This document shows, piece after piece, positions 21,575 to 30,924 of a stretch of DNA of 64,000 nt. Origin of the DNA: Streptomyces sp. NBC_01571 (GTDB taxonomy: Bacteria > Actinomycetota > Actinomycetes > Streptomycetales > Streptomycetaceae); contig NZ_JAPEPZ010000001.1 in assembly GCF_026339875.1 (NCBI RefSeq), positions 6,076,001-6,140,000 of the forward strand, in the 5' to 3' direction. The notes beneath the pieces are model-generated. The model saw only the letters and a list, made by a program, of their open reading frames with translations, did not search any database and was not told where the DNA came from. Positions within the stretch are counted from its first letter, which is position 1. The number at the start of each line of letters is the position of its first letter. The position numbers and the translations under genes are program-made.

Positions 21575-22350
21575 CCCCGCGGCAGCTGTCCCTCCCCCTC
21601 CTGAGGGACCTGTGGGGACGGAATCCCGGCGGCCGGGAACTCCGTGGCCGCGATGCGGCGGAGTATGTCGGGGCGCAGGATGAGCAGCGTGCGGCGCCCC
21701 GTGGAGACGGCATGCTTGTCGCGGAGTTCTCTGAGCAGCCGCTGCACCATCTCGCGCGACGCGCCGACCGAGCCCGCCAGTTCCTGCTTGCTCAGCGGCA
21801 CCGCGAGCTCGATGCCCTCCGCCGTCCGCCGGCCGTGTGTACGGGCCAGGTCCAGGAGCAGGACCGCGAAACGCTGCCGCACGCTCATCGAGGCGAACTC
21901 CAGCCGCCGCCGGTCGGCCGCCCGCGTGCGGTCCGCGGTCAGGCCGAGGAGCGCGAAGGAGACGTCGGGTGAACGGCTCAGGAAATCACGGAAGCGCTCG
22001 TGCTCCACGGCCACCGCCCGCACCGGCTCCAGCGCGGTCACCGTCGCCGAGCGCGGCCGGCCGGTCAGCACCGCGGACTCCCCGACGATGTCACCGGGAC
22101 CACGCAGCGCGAGCAGTGCCTCGTAGCCGTTGGCGGCCGAGGCGGTGACCTTGGTCCAGCCGGTCACGAGGAAGAGGACGTGCGCGGACGGTTCGTGCTG
22201 GTGCAGCAGGATGATGCGCTGGGCGAAGTCCAGCGTGCGGCCGAGCCCGAGCAGTGCCGAACGGTCCTCGGCCTCCAGCCGGGCCAGGAAGGGCACCCGG
22301 TCGTCCAGGCCCCCGTCGTCCGACGGATGGGCCACCGTCCCTGTCGTCAT
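21553..22350 (-). CDS. Crp/Fnr-family transcriptional regulator
   Basis: A 265-residue regulator. The cyclic-nucleotide-binding domain (residues about 20-140) includes the phosphate-binding-cassette-like stretch GDIVGESAVLTGRPRSATV, retaining the GE and RSA elements used by true cNMP binders. A dimerisation helix is followed by a C-terminal winged helix with recognition region SKQELAGSVGASREMVQRLL. It therefore probably binds a cyclic nucleotide and DNA as a dimer. ATG start with a ggggga site. It is on the same strand as, and upstream of, a cyclase-like gene, which makes a ligand link plausible but unproven. Confidence 0.9.
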   Translation of the reverse strand: MTTGTVAHPSDDGGLDDRVPFLARLEAEDRSALLGLGRTLDFAQRIILLHQHEPSAHVLFLVTGWTKVTASAANGYEALLALRGPGDIVGESAVLTGRPRSATVTALEPVRAVAVEHERFRDFLSRSPDVSFALLGLTADRTRAADRRRLEFASMSVRQRFAVLLLDLARTHGRRTAEGIELAVPLSKQELAGSVGASREMVQRLLRELRDKHAVSTGRRTLLILRPDILRRIAATEFPAAGIPSPQVPQEGEGQLPRGGVGGEA

Positions 22351-22585
22351 GCTCGTCCCCCAGTCCTCGCAGCGGACGGATCAACGTACTGAAAGCGCAA
22401 GACCGCGGAGCCCGAAAGGGCGCGATTCGGCCAGGATGCGCAGCCCGTCTCCCGGGCTCCGGCGGCCCCGGCACGGCCTGCCGCGTGACGGTCGCGGGGG
22501 CCCCGACAGGTCGTCGCGGACGTGGTGGGCGAGCCCGTCCGAGGGGGGTGGGAAGTCCGGCGTGTCGCCCTGGACAGCATTTGTT
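22351..22585. other. Intergenic region between the Crp gene and the rpsL promoter
   Basis: No gene recognised. GC-rich sequence separates the minus-strand Crp gene from the plus-strand rpsL promoter. It should contain the Crp promoter, which I could not place. Confidence 0.5.
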
Positions 22586-22614
22586 TTGACCGAAGTCCGT
22601 GAGGTAGGTACGCT
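22586..22614 (+). promoter_or_regulatory. Promoter of the rpsL-rpsG-fusA operon
   Basis: TTGACC (22586-22591), a 17-nt spacer and TACGCT (22609-22614) make a good vegetative sigma-factor promoter. It predicts a leader of about 190 nt before the rpsL GTG. Confidence 0.7.
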
Positions 22615-22733
22615 CAGACCTTGTGCCTGGGGTGTGCCCTGGCTCGCGTGCGTGCCTTCAAACCGCAAGGCGAGCCGTAACCGGCCACCGTAATCTGCGC
22701 CCTTTTCGCCTCGCGGCGGGAATCTGCAGCATT

Positions 22734-22758
22734 CGACACACCCGACCGCGTGGGTCGG
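22734..22758 (+). repeat. 25-nt leader element shared by rpsL and rpsJ (copy 1)
   Basis: cgacacacccgaccgcgtgg plus gtcgg is identical to 41306-41330 in the rpsJ leader. It can fold as a small hairpin, ccgacc/ggtcgg. Both copies lie in the transcribed leader of a major ribosomal protein operon, 50-65 nt before the first start codon. Confidence 0.85.
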
Positions 22759-22808
22759 TGGCGTTCCAGGTTAGCTTCACCATTCGGCACACAGAAACCG
22801 GAGAAGTA

Positions 22809-23180
22809 GTGCCTACGATCCAGCAGCTGGTCCGGAAGGGCCGGCAGGACAAGGTCGAGAAGAACAAGACGCCCGCACTCGAGGGTTCGCCCCAGCGTCG
22901 CGGCGTCTGCACGCGTGTGTTCACGACCACCCCGAAGAAGCCGAACTCGGCCCTGCGTAAGGTCGCGCGTGTGCGTCTGACCAGCGGGATCGAAGTCACC
23001 GCTTACATTCCGGGTGAGGGACACAACCTGCAGGAGCACTCCATCGTGCTCGTGCGCGGCGGCCGTGTGAAGGACCTGCCGGGTGTTCGCTACAAGATCA
23101 TCCGCGGCTCGCTCGACACCCAGGGTGTCAAGAACCGCAAGCAGGCCCGCAGCCGCTACGGCGCCAAGAAGGAGAAGTAA
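22809..23180 (+). CDS. rpsL: 30S ribosomal protein S12
   Basis: A 123-residue S12. The GTG at 22809, with ggagaag upstream, gives the standard N-terminus (M)[14 protein letters not shown]. An in-frame upstream start at 22623 would translate the leader and is rejected. S12 controls decoding accuracy. The streptomycin-resistance hot spots are wild type: the lysine in [12 protein letters not shown] (K42/43 region) and in [12 protein letters not shown] (K87/88 region). First gene of the rpsL-rpsG-fusA operon; rpsG starts 2 nt after the stop. Confidence 0.98.
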   Translation: MPTIQQLVRKGRQDKVEKNKTPALEGSPQRRGVCTRVFTTTPKKPNSALRKVARVRLTSGIEVTAYIPGEGHNLQEHSIVLVRGGRVKDLPGVRYKIIRGSLDTQGVKNRKQARSRYGAKKEK

Positions 23181-23182
23181 GA

Positions 23183-23653
23183 ATGCCTCGTAAGGGCCCC
23201 GCCCCGAAGCGCCCGGTCATCATCGACCCGGTCTACGGTTCTCCTCTTGTCACGTCGCTGATCAACAAGGTGCTGCTCAACGGCAAGCGCTCCACCGCCG
23301 AGCGCATCGTCTACGGCGCCATGGAGGGTCTGCGTGAGAAGACGGGCAACGACCCGATCATCACGCTGAAGCGCGCGCTGGAGAACATCAAGCCGACCCT
23401 CGAGGTCAAGTCCCGCCGTGTCGGTGGTGCGACGTACCAGGTTCCGATCGAGGTCAAGCCCGGTCGCGCCAACACGCTCGCGCTGCGCTGGCTCGTCGGT
23501 TACTCCCGCGCCCGTCGCGAGAAGACCATGACCGAGCGTCTGCTCAACGAACTTCTCGACGCGTCCAACGGCCTCGGTGCCGCTGTGAAGAAGCGCGAGG
23601 ACACCCACAAGATGGCCGAGTCCAACAAGGCCTTCGCGCACTACCGCTGGTAG
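23183..23653 (+). CDS. rpsG: 30S ribosomal protein S7
   Basis: A 156-residue S7 ([20 protein letters not shown]) of the usual length. It has the 16S rRNA 3'-major-domain-binding segment [26 protein letters not shown]7 nucleates assembly of the 30S head and contacts the E-site tRNA. It begins 2 nt after the rpsL stop, so translation is coupled; fusA follows 39 nt later. Confidence 0.98.
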   Translation: MPRKGPAPKRPVIIDPVYGSPLVTSLINKVLLNGKRSTAERIVYGAMEGLREKTGNDPIITLKRALENIKPTLEVKSRRVGGATYQVPIEVKPGRANTLALRWLVGYSRARREKTMTERLLNELLDASNGLGAAVKKREDTHKMAESNKAFAHYRW

Positions 23654-23692
23654 TCGCTACCCACATCGAGACCGAGAGAAGACCGAAGCCTT

Positions 23693-25819
23693 ATGGCTAC
23701 CACTTCACTTGACCTGGCCAGGGTCCGCAACATCGGGATCATGGCCCACATCGACGCGGGCAAGACGACCACCACCGAGCGGATCCTCTTCTACACCGGC
23801 GTCAGCTACAAGATCGGTGAGGTCCACGACGGCGCTGCCACCATGGACTGGATGGAGCAGGAGCAGGAGCGTGGCATCACGATCACCTCTGCTGCCACCA
23901 CCTGTCACTGGCCGCTTGAGGACAACGACTACACGATCAACATCATCGACACCCCGGGTCACGTCGACTTCACGGTCGAGGTGGAGCGTTCGCTCCGCGT
24001 CCTCGACGGTGCCGTCACGGTGTTCGACGGTGTCGCCGGTGTCGAGCCGCAGTCGGAGACGGTGTGGCGTCAGGCCGACCGTTACGGCGTGCCGCGCATC
24101 TGCTTCGTGAACAAGCTGGACCGTACGGGCGCCGAGTTCCACCGCTGCGTGGACATGATCTCGGACCGCCTGGGCGCTCAGCCGCTGGTCATGCAGCTCC
24201 CGATCGGTGCCGAGATGGACTTCAAGGGCGTTGTGGACCTGGTCCGCATGAAGGCGCTCGTGTGGTCCGCCGAGGCGGCGAAGGGCGAGATGTACGACGT
24301 CGTCGACATCCCGGCCACGCACACCGAGGCCGCCGAGGAGTGGCGCGGCAAGCTGATCGAGGCCGTCGCGGAGAACGACGAAGAGATCATGGAGCTGTAC
24401 CTGGAGGGCCAGGAGCCCACCGAGGAGCAGCTGTACGCCGCGATCCGTCGCATCACCATCGCGTCCGGCAAGTCCAACGACACCACGGTCACCCCGGTGT
24501 TCTGTGGCACCGCGTTCAAGAACAAGGGCGTCCAGCCCCTGCTCGACGCGGTCGTGCGCTACCTGCCGACCCCGCTTGACGTCGAGGCCATCGAGGGCCA
24601 CGACGTGAAGGACCCCGAGGTCGTCGTCAAGCGCAAGCCGTCCGTGGACGAGCCGCTCTCCGCGCTCGCGTTCAAGATCATGAGCGACCCGCACCTGGGC
24701 AAGCTCACCTTCGTCCGGGTGTACTCGGGCCGCCTGGAGTCCGGCAGCGCTGTGCTGAACTCCGTCAAGGGCAAGAAGGAGCGCATCGGCAAGATCTACC
24801 GCATGCACGCGAACAAGCGTGAGGAGATCGAGGCGGTGGGCGCCGGCGACATCGTCGCCGTCATGGGCCTGAAGCAGACCACCACCGGTGAGACGCTGTC
24901 GGACGACAAGAACCCGGTCATCCTGGAGTCCATGGACTTCCCGGCGCCGGTCATTCAGGTCGCCATCGAGCCCAAGTCCAAGGGTGACCAGGAGAAGCTG
25001 GGTGTCGCCATCCAGCGTCTCGCGGAGGAGGACCCCTCCTTCCAGGTTCACTCGGACGAGGAGACCGGCCAGACCATCATCGGCGGTATGGGCGAACTGC
25101 ACCTCGAGGTGCTGGTCGACCGTATGCGCCGTGAGTTCAAGGTCGAGGCCAACGTCGGCAAGCCGCAGGTCGCGTACCGCGAGACGATCCGCAAGGCCGT
25201 CGAGCGTCACGACTACACGCACAAGAAGCAGACCGGTGGTACCGGTCAGTTCGCCAAGGTGCAGATCGCGATCGAGCCCATCGAGGGCGGCGAGGCGTCG
25301 TACGAGTTCGTGAACAAGGTCACCGGTGGCCGTATCCCGCGGGAGTACATCCCGTCGGTGGACGCCGGCGCGCAGGAGGCCATGCAGTTCGGCATCCTGG
25401 CGGGCTACGAGATGACGGGCGTTCGCGTCATTCTTCTCGACGGTGGCTACCACGAGGTCGACTCCTCCGAGCTCGCGTTCAAGATCGCCGGTTCGCAGGC
25501 CTTCAAGGAGGCCGCGCGCAAGGCCAGCCCTGTGCTGCTCGAGCCGATGATGGCCGTCGAGGTCACCACGCCCGAGGACTACATGGGTGAGGTCATCGGC
25601 GACATCAACTCCCGCCGTGGTCAGATCCAGGCCATGGAGGAGCGGGCCGGTGCCCGCGTCGTGAAGGGCCTCGTGCCCCTCTCGGAGATGTTCGGCTACG
25701 TCGGAGACCTCCGCAGCAAAACGTCGGGTCGCGCAAGCTACTCGATGCAGTTCGACTCCTACGCCGAGGTTCCGCGGAACGTCGCCGAGGAGATCATCGC
25801 GAAGGCCAAGGGCGAGTAA
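23693..25819 (+). CDS. fusA: Elongation factor G
   Basis: A 708-residue translocase GTPase. The G1 motif [16 protein letters not shown]2 around [19 protein letters not shown]3 DTPGHVDF and G4 NKLDR are intact. Domains II-V follow, with the domain IV tip region [21 protein letters not shown]. It drives tRNA-mRNA translocation and, with RRF, ribosome recycling. It is the normal full-length form located with rpsLG and tuf. Confidence 0.99.
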   Translation: MATTSLDLARVRNIGIMAHIDAGKTTTTERILFYTGVSYKIGEVHDGAATMDWMEQEQERGITITSAATTCHWPLEDNDYTINIIDTPGHVDFTVEVERSLRVLDGAVTVFDGVAGVEPQSETVWRQADRYGVPRICFVNKLDRTGAEFHRCVDMISDRLGAQPLVMQLPIGAEMDFKGVVDLVRMKALVWSAEAAKGEMYDVVDIPATHTEAAEEWRGKLIEAVAENDEEIMELYLEGQEPTEEQLYAAIRRITIASGKSNDTTVTPVFCGTAFKNKGVQPLLDAVVRYLPTPLDVEAIEGHDVKDPEVVVKRKPSVDEPLSALAFKIMSDPHLGKLTFVRVYSGRLESGSAVLNSVKGKKERIGKIYRMHANKREEIEAVGAGDIVAVMGLKQTTTGETLSDDKNPVILESMDFPAPVIQVAIEPKSKGDQEKLGVAIQRLAEEDPSFQVHSDEETGQTIIGGMGELHLEVLVDRMRREFKVEANVGKPQVAYRETIRKAVERHDYTHKKQTGGTGQFAKVQIAIEPIEGGEASYEFVNKVTGGRIPREYIPSVDAGAQEAMQFGILAGYEMTGVRVILLDGGYHEVDSSELAFKIAGSQAFKEAARKASPVLLEPMMAVEVTTPEDYMGEVIGDINSRRGQIQAMEERAGARVVKGLVPLSEMFGYVGDLRSKTSGRASYSMQFDSYAEVPRNVAEEIIAKAKGE

Positions 25820-25844
25820 CGCACACCGTTTGCACGCTTTAGGC

Positions 25845-25873
25845 TTGACACCGACCGCCGGGGTTCAACCGGT
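25845..25873 (+). promoter_or_regulatory. Candidate tuf promoter in the fusA-tuf gap
   Basis: A perfect TTGACA at 25845-25850 sits about 110 nt before tuf. The -10 is weak: accggt (25868-25873) at 17 nt, or ccggta at 18 nt. A separate tuf promoter in this gap fits the known extra expression of tuf1 in streptomycetes. Confidence 0.45.
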
Positions 25874-25962
25874 AAGGGAGAATCCCGGCGGGCGGCACCC
25901 CAGCAAAGATCACCTGGCGCCGATGAGTAAGGCGTACAGAACCACTCCGTAGGAGGACCCCA

Positions 25963-27156
25963 GTGGCGAAGGCGAAGTTCGAGCGGACTAAGCCGCACGT
26001 CAACATCGGCACCATCGGTCACATCGACCACGGTAAGACGACCCTCACGGCCGCCATTACCAAGGTGCTGCATGACGCGTTTCCGGACCTGAACGAGGCC
26101 TCGGCCTTCGACCAGATCGACAAGGCTCCTGAGGAGCGCCAGCGCGGTATCACCATCTCCATCGCGCACGTCGAGTACCAGACGGAGACCCGTCACTACG
26201 CCCACGTCGACTGCCCCGGTCACGCGGACTACATCAAGAACATGATCACGGGTGCGGCGCAGATGGACGGCGCCATCCTCGTTGTCGCCGCCACGGACGG
26301 CCCGATGCCGCAGACCAAGGAGCACGTGCTCCTGGCCCGCCAGGTCGGCGTTCCGTACATCGTCGTCGCCCTGAACAAGGCCGACATGGTGGACGACGAG
26401 GAGATCCTGGAGCTCGTCGAGCTCGAGGTCCGTGAGCTGCTCTCCGAGTACGAGTTCCCGGGCGACGACCTGCCGGTCGTCAAGGTCTCGGCGCTCAAGG
26501 CCCTTGAGGGCGACAAGGAGTGGGGCCAGTCCGTCCTCGACCTGATGAAGGCCGTCGACGAGAACATCCCGCAGCCCGAGCGTGACGTCGACAAGCCGTT
26601 CCTGATGCCGATCGAGGACGTCTTCACGATCACCGGTCGTGGCACCGTCGTCACCGGTCGTATCGAGCGTGGTGTCCTCAAGGTCAACGAGACCGTTGAC
26701 ATCGTGGGCATCAAGCAGGAGAAGACCACCACCACGGTCACCGGCATCGAGATGTTCCGCAAGCTGCTCGACGAGGGTCAGGCGGGCGAGAACGTCGGTC
26801 TGCTCCTCCGTGGCATCAAGCGCGAGGACGTCGAGCGCGGCCAGGTCATCATCAAGCCCGGTTCGGTCACGCCGCACACCGAGTTCGAGGCCCAGGCCTA
26901 CATCCTGTCCAAGGACGAGGGCGGCCGTCACACGCCGTTCTTCAACAACTACCGTCCCCAGTTCTACTTCCGTACGACGGACGTGACGGGCGTTGTGACC
27001 CTCCCCGAGGGCACCGAGATGGTCATGCCGGGCGACAACACTGAGATGACGGTCTCCCTCATCCAGCCCGTCGCCATGGAGGAGGGCCTGAAGTTCGCCA
27101 TCCGTGAGGGTGGCCGGACCGTGGGCGCCGGCCAGGTCATCAAGATCAACAAGTAG
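25963..27156 (+). CDS. tuf: Elongation factor Tu
   Basis: A 397-residue EF-Tu starting at GTG ([20 protein letters not shown]) after aggagg. P-loop [18 protein letters not shown] and NKADM are intact, as are domain 2 ([14 protein letters not shown]) and domain 3 ([14 protein letters not shown]). It delivers aminoacyl-tRNA to the ribosome. This is the tuf1-type position at the end of the str operon; streptomycetes may carry other tuf copies elsewhere. Confidence 0.99.
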   Translation: MAKAKFERTKPHVNIGTIGHIDHGKTTLTAAITKVLHDAFPDLNEASAFDQIDKAPEERQRGITISIAHVEYQTETRHYAHVDCPGHADYIKNMITGAAQMDGAILVVAATDGPMPQTKEHVLLARQVGVPYIVVALNKADMVDDEEILELVELEVRELLSEYEFPGDDLPVVKVSALKALEGDKEWGQSVLDLMKAVDENIPQPERDVDKPFLMPIEDVFTITGRGTVVTGRIERGVLKVNETVDIVGIKQEKTTTTVTGIEMFRKLLDEGQAGENVGLLLRGIKREDVERGQVIIKPGSVTPHTEFEAQAYILSKDEGGRHTPFFNNYRPQFYFRTTDVTGVVTLPEGTEMVMPGDNTEMTVSLIQPVAMEEGLKFAIREGGRTVGAGQVIKINK

Positions 27157-27201
27157 TCCTTGTCGATCTGATCTCCTGGTAGCTCCTCGCGAGCTCCTTG
27201 G

Positions 27202-27235
27202 AAGGGCCCGTACGACTTCGGTCGTACGGGCCCTT
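27202..27235 (+). terminator. Terminator of the str operon after tuf
   Basis: A perfect 15-bp stem, aagggcccgtacgac with gtcgtacgggccctt, encloses a TTCG tetraloop and is followed by T residues. One of the strongest terminators in the window. Confidence 0.92.
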
Positions 27236-27254
27236 TCGCGTTCCGGACACGAAG

Positions 27255-27284
27255 GGGCGCCCCCGGGAATCCCCGGGGGCGCCC
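27255..27284 (-). terminator. Terminator of the P450 gene
   Basis: A 13-bp perfect stem, gggcgcccccggg and cccgggggcgccc, with a 4-nt loop, 36 nt past the P450 stop. It stands back to back with the tuf terminator, so convergent transcripts are separated. Confidence 0.75.
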
Positions 27285-27319
27285 GTCCGAGACGTCACCT
27301 CATGTCCCGCCGGCTCGCC

Positions 27320-28564
27320 TCACCAGGCGACGGGCAACGCCAGCGGGCCGCGGATCATCGTGCGCTGCCGGAAGGGAACCTGATCGGCGGGCACGGCGAG
27401 GCGCAGGCCGGGCAGGCGGTCCAGCAGAGTGCCGATCAGCAGCTCGATCTGCATACGGGAGAAGACCGCGCCCGTGCAGAAGTGCGGACCGTTGCCGAAC
27501 GCCACGTGCGCGCCGGCGTCCCGGTCGAGGTCGATCCGGTCGGGGTCGGGGAAGACCGCCGGATCACGGTTCGCGGCGAGGTACGAGACGTACACGGCGT
27601 CACCCGCGCGGATGCGGACACCCTGGAGGTCGACGTCCTCCGTGGCGATCCGGGGCAGGCCGACCGCAGCCCGGTGCGGGATGTAGCGCAGGAGTTCCTC
27701 GATGGCCGCGGGGCGCGACGCGGGGTCGCTGCGGAGGCGCTCCAGCAGGTCGGGACGGGTCAGCAGGAGATAGAACATCTGGCCGGAGTTGTTGGTCACG
27801 GCCTCTCCGCCGATCTGCAGCGGGCCGGCGACGCTGACCGCCTCCTCCTCGCCGAGCTCGCCTCGCCGCACGGCGGCACCGAGCAGCGACAGGACGTCCT
27901 CGCCGTCACCCCCGCCCTCGTTGTCGCGGCGGTCGCGGACGGCCTGTCCGATCCACCCGAACAGCCCCTTCTTGGCGAGCTCGGCGGCATCGGCGCCACC
28001 CGCCGTGGAGATGATCTCCCGCGTCCAGGCGTGCAGCTTCTGCCGTTCGTCCAGGGGCACGCCCATGACCTCGCAGACGACCGAGATCGGGAAGGGCTCG
28101 AGGACCCGCGCGATGAGATCGGCGGGCGACCCGTCCCGCACCATGTCGTCGACCAGGGCGTCGAGCATCTCCTGCGCACGGGGGCGCAGCCGCTTGACCG
28201 CGCTCACTGTGTAGGCGGCCGAGACGGCGTGCCGCAGCCGGTTGTGGTCGGGCTGGTCGGCCCACGCCAGCGCGCCGGGCCGCGGCGCGAAGTGCGGCGC
28301 CAGCCGGGTGACCTGGCGGACAGCGGCCTCCGCCCGGCTGAACCGGGGGTCGTTCGTGATCATCTTCACGTCGTCGTGACGCGTCGCCAGCCACGCCCAG
28401 CCCTCCCCGTGCGGCAGCCGGATCCGCGTCAGCGGCCCCTCCCGCATCAGCTCCGCGAGCACCGGTTCGAACTCGGTGGCGTTCAGCTCGCCGGCGGGCC
28501 AGTCCCGCACAGGGGGAAGGGGCTGCTCGGGCCGCTCGGGGAGGGTGACGGTTTCTTCTGCCAT
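27320..28564 (-). CDS. Cytochrome P450, CYP107-like
   Basis: A 414-residue soluble P450. The heme loop FGNGPHFCTGAVFSR supplies the Cys ligand, the K-helix EELLR gives the ExxR pair, and the I-helix reads IGGEAVTNN. The usual acid-Thr pair is therefore E-A, as in macrolide hydroxylases of the CYP107 type (P450eryF has AGFEAS). The substrate is unknown and no biosynthetic genes flank it, so it may act on a diffusible or host metabolite using chromosomal ferredoxins. ATG start at 28564. No ferredoxin is encoded next to it. Confidence 0.93.
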   Translation of the reverse strand: MAEETVTLPERPEQPLPPVRDWPAGELNATEFEPVLAELMREGPLTRIRLPHGEGWAWLATRHDDVKMITNDPRFSRAEAAVRQVTRLAPHFAPRPGALAWADQPDHNRLRHAVSAAYTVSAVKRLRPRAQEMLDALVDDMVRDGSPADLIARVLEPFPISVVCEVMGVPLDERQKLHAWTREIISTAGGADAAELAKKGLFGWIGQAVRDRRDNEGGGDGEDVLSLLGAAVRRGELGEEEAVSVAGPLQIGGEAVTNNSGQMFYLLLTRPDLLERLRSDPASRPAAIEELLRYIPHRAAVGLPRIATEDVDLQGVRIRAGDAVYVSYLAANRDPAVFPDPDRIDLDRDAGAHVAFGNGPHFCTGAVFSRMQIELLIGTLLDRLPGLRLAVPADQVPFRQRTMIRGPLALPVAW

Positions 28565-28668
28565 GCGTTCAGCATCGTCGGGCGGGGGTGAGGTGTCGCG
28601 CGGGAGTGCTCCAGGCGGAGTGGTGGCGGGCTACGTCTGCTGGGGAGGGCGGATTGCCGCCGGGCAGG

Positions 28669-28863
28669 TCACAGCCCCGACTGCTCTGCTCCCGTCTTCG
28701 AGTACGCCGAAGTCGAGGAGTGTGTCGGCGCCGCCCGGAGCCGGCGCGGTTCTTCAGGGCTGCTGCCCGGCGGCCCGGTGGCCTTGTCGAGGTGTCGCAT
28801 GAGGCCCTTGAGCTCGTCTCTCCACGGCCGGGGTACGGGTATGGGCAACAAGATCCTCGGCAT
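28669..28863 (-). CDS. Small hypothetical ORF translationally coupled to the HTH gene
   Basis: A 64-codon frame whose ATG overlaps the stop of the upstream gene (TGATG), the usual sign of coupling. The product is MPRILLPIPVPRPWRDELKG followed by a basic, Ser/Pro-rich sequence. No family is recognised. It could be chance, as GC-rich DNA often stays open; the overlap is the main support. Confidence 0.35.
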   Translation of the reverse strand: MPRILLPIPVPRPWRDELKGLMRHLDKATGPPGSSPEEPRRLRAAPTHSSTSAYSKTGAEQSGL

Positions 28864-29729
28864 CAGAGAGCGGACCGGCAGTCGCGGCAGCGCCCGGGTG
28901 CGGGGGAGCGGAAGGCGCGGTCGCAGCCCTCGCAGTTCCGGAGCGGATGCCGTGCGGCCGGGAGCGACGTGGGCACGCGGAACGGCGGCGGAGGTGGCAA
29001 CTGCGCGGTGAGTCGGTGGGCGAGGAGGGCGGCCGGGCGGCGCAGGTCCTCGGGTGGCAGGTCCGTGGTCAGTGCGTGTCGTACGGCGGAGGGGGTGAGG
29101 TCCCGTTCCAGCCAGGCGGCGACGCCGGGGGCCAGATGCTCGGTGTCCGTGGTGGAGAGAAGGAGGCGGGGGTCGTGGCGGCGGAGGCCGGCGAGGAGGT
29201 CGGTGGCGGTCCGGAGCAGGGTGGGGGAGGGGTACGCGGGCCGGGGCACGGCGGGGAGGAGCTTGCGGGGCGGCCGTCTCTCCGTGGTGGCCGGCCGGAC
29301 GGCAGGGTTCCTGGGGGTGACGGCGGCCGTCCCGCGGGGTCCGGGCTGGTTGCAGGAGATCGTGCGGGTGACGATCCGGCCGCCGGGGGTGCGCTCGCGG
29401 GTGCGTCGGAGGTAGCCGTGGGTTTCGAGTTCGCGCAGGGCGGCGGCGATACGGGTGGGGCCCTCGGGGAAGCGGGCGGCGAGGGTCTTGATGTCGACGC
29501 GGGCGCCTGTCGGGAGCGACTGGATGTAGACGGCCAGCCCGATCGCGAGTCCTGAAAGCTCGGGGTGTTGGGCGAGGTGGTTGCCGATCACCGTGAAGCG
29601 GGTGGTGTGGCGGGAGTTGTCGTGGATGACACCGCCGGGACGGGCGTGCGGCTGCGTGCCCCTGTGGTGATTTTTGCCCGCGATACGGGACTGGGCGCGC
29701 CGGGGCGCGCTAGGGTTTTGCGTATCCAT
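28863..29729 (-). CDS. HTH-domain protein with C-terminal zinc-ribbon-like tail
   Basis: A 288-residue protein. Residues about 45-125 form a winged-helix region (RFTVIGNHLAQHPELSGLAI, DIKTLAARFPEGPTRIAAAL, LETHGYLRR), similar to replication-initiator or MarR-type wings. After a Pro-rich linker and a helical middle, the tail carries C266-x2-C269 and C281-x2-C284, a likely zinc ribbon. Proteins of this general design recur in Streptomyces accessory regions. It is probably a DNA-binding regulator. It is divergent from the type VII-like cluster, with a 664-nt gap between. Confidence 0.7.
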   Translation of the reverse strand: MDTQNPSAPRRAQSRIAGKNHHRGTQPHARPGGVIHDNSRHTTRFTVIGNHLAQHPELSGLAIGLAVYIQSLPTGARVDIKTLAARFPEGPTRIAAALRELETHGYLRRTRERTPGGRIVTRTISCNQPGPRGTAAVTPRNPAVRPATTERRPPRKLLPAVPRPAYPSPTLLRTATDLLAGLRRHDPRLLLSTTDTEHLAPGVAAWLERDLTPSAVRHALTTDLPPEDLRRPAALLAHRLTAQLPPPPPFRVPTSLPAARHPLRNCEGCDRAFRSPAPGRCRDCRSAL

Positions 29730-30393
29730 CAGGAAGGTCCTCTTCTTCCTCGGTGGTCAGGCCCTCGCATCGGGATGGCAGTCCCGGCGGGGGCCGTTGC
29801 ATGTCTGCGGTTGTGCTGTGTCGCGCTGAGCGTAGGGCAGGCAACCGGTCCCAAATCCAGCCGAGTTGGGCATATTCACTCGCGGGAGTGAGTTGGCGCG
29901 ACAGACGGGAGGGAGGGGTGGGGCTTGGTGGGGTTCTTTCCCTCTCGTGTTTCTTGGGGAAGGGCGCAGGCCGCACCGGAGCACGACCCGCTGTGATCCG
30001 GTGGGGGGAGGCCGAGTTGCGCCTGGACGGTCTCGCGCGGAACAGGATCGAGTCGGACTGTCGCCGGCCCACAGCTCAGGCCGGGGACGGGGCCGGGGCT
30101 CGCGCCACGGCCATGGACGGCCTTCGTGCCGTACGCCTCCGAAGGCCGACCCACAGGGGCACTTGGAACACTCCCGCTCCCTCATATGAGTACGGGCACT
30201 CATGTGCCGTGTCCTGCGGCGAGGTTGAGTGGAGCCATGCTCTTCGTCACCGCCCCCGGCGACCGGCCGGGTCGCGCCTCGGAATGGCCCGATTCCGGTC
30301 ACTCTCCGCCAGGGGCCGGCTGTGGACTGTCACAGCTGATAGCTAGAGTTGCCGGTGAAGCTTCGGCTGTTTTGGCTGTACGGGGGAGAGATC
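29730..30393. other. 664-nt divergent intergenic region
   Basis: It lies between the minus-strand HTH gene and the plus-strand type VII-like cluster. Several open frames cross it but none looks coding. It contains the TGAGT-N6-ACTCA site with an overlapping CTCATATGAG palindrome (30181-30202), a small hairpin ggcac/gtgcc (30195-30208) and an inverted repeat ctgtg-N6-cacag (30320-30335). It is likely the regulatory region of both units. Confidence 0.6.
30181..30208. promoter_or_regulatory. TGAGT-N6-ACTCA operator-like site (copy 1)
   Basis: TGAGT at 30187-30191 and ACTCA at 30198-30202 form an inverted repeat with a 6-nt spacer, overlapping the palindrome CTCATATGAG (30181-30190). The same design occurs at 38722-38737, upstream of another gene of the island. 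Confidence 0.45.
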
Positions 30394-30924
30394 GTGTTGC
30401 CGAGTGAGAGCGGGGCGGCGCCCGGACCGTCGTCGTGGGCATCGGGCGTGTTCGACGCGGCGCGGGACGCTGTCGGTGACGTGGTCACCGAGCTGTCGTC
30501 GTTCACGAAGTTCCGGAAGCGCGTCGACGACCTGATCCGCGACCTCAAGGGTTCGGCGGCCGGCCCCGGCGAGGTGGGCCAGGAGCAGCTGGTGCGGCAC
30601 CAGTTCGGCGGTGGAGCGGGCGCGTGGACGGAGGCGTCCGGCCTGTTCACCTCGTACGAGACGGTGATCACCGAGCTGGAGAGCCTGTCGAAGCTGCTGT
30701 CCGATTCGATGGAGGGCATGAACATCGCGGTGCTGGCCGCGCACAAGGGCTACCAGAACATCGACCTGGACATCCGCGACCGTATGCAGGCGATCAGCGC
30801 GGAGACGACGAAGCACTACGGGGGGAGCTACGACCCCGCGCTGCCGAAGAAGACCCACGAAGGCGGCACCGGGTCGAAGCCGGCCCAGACACCTTCAGGC
30901 GGCGACTCGGGAGGCACGATCTGA
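30394..30924 (+). CDS. Putative type VII secretion-associated helical protein
   Basis: A 176-residue protein starting at GTG 30394 with gggggagag upstream; the frame is open from 30349, but that start lacks a ribosome-binding site. It is predicted mostly alpha-helical (FTKFRKRVDDLIRDLKGS, YETVITELESLSKLLSDSME), like ESX-type substrates, and ends in a Gly/Ser-rich tail. There is no canonical WxG; SSW and GAW are nearby candidates. Its stop overlaps the next start (TGATG). Assignment as a WXG-type partner rests on helices and context with a WXG protein and a mycosin. Confidence 0.55.
   Translation: MLPSESGAAPGPSSWASGVFDAARDAVGDVVTELSSFTKFRKRVDDLIRDLKGSAAGPGEVGQEQLVRHQFGGGAGAWTEASGLFTSYETVITELESLSKLLSDSMEGMNIAVLAAHKGYQNIDLDIRDRMQAISAETTKHYGGSYDPALPKKTHEGGTGSKPAQTPSGGDSGGTI

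Noticed and set aside
30320..30335. ctgtg-N6-cacag read as a second Crp site
   Set aside because: The half-sites are offset from TGTGA-N6-TCACA: the TGTG and CACA cores are 6 rather than 8 nt apart, so it does not fit the same motif as 21238-21253.
29753..30346. A 197-codon plus-strand frame in the divergent intergenic region
   Set aside because: No ribosome-binding site, odd composition, and it overlaps operator-like repeats.
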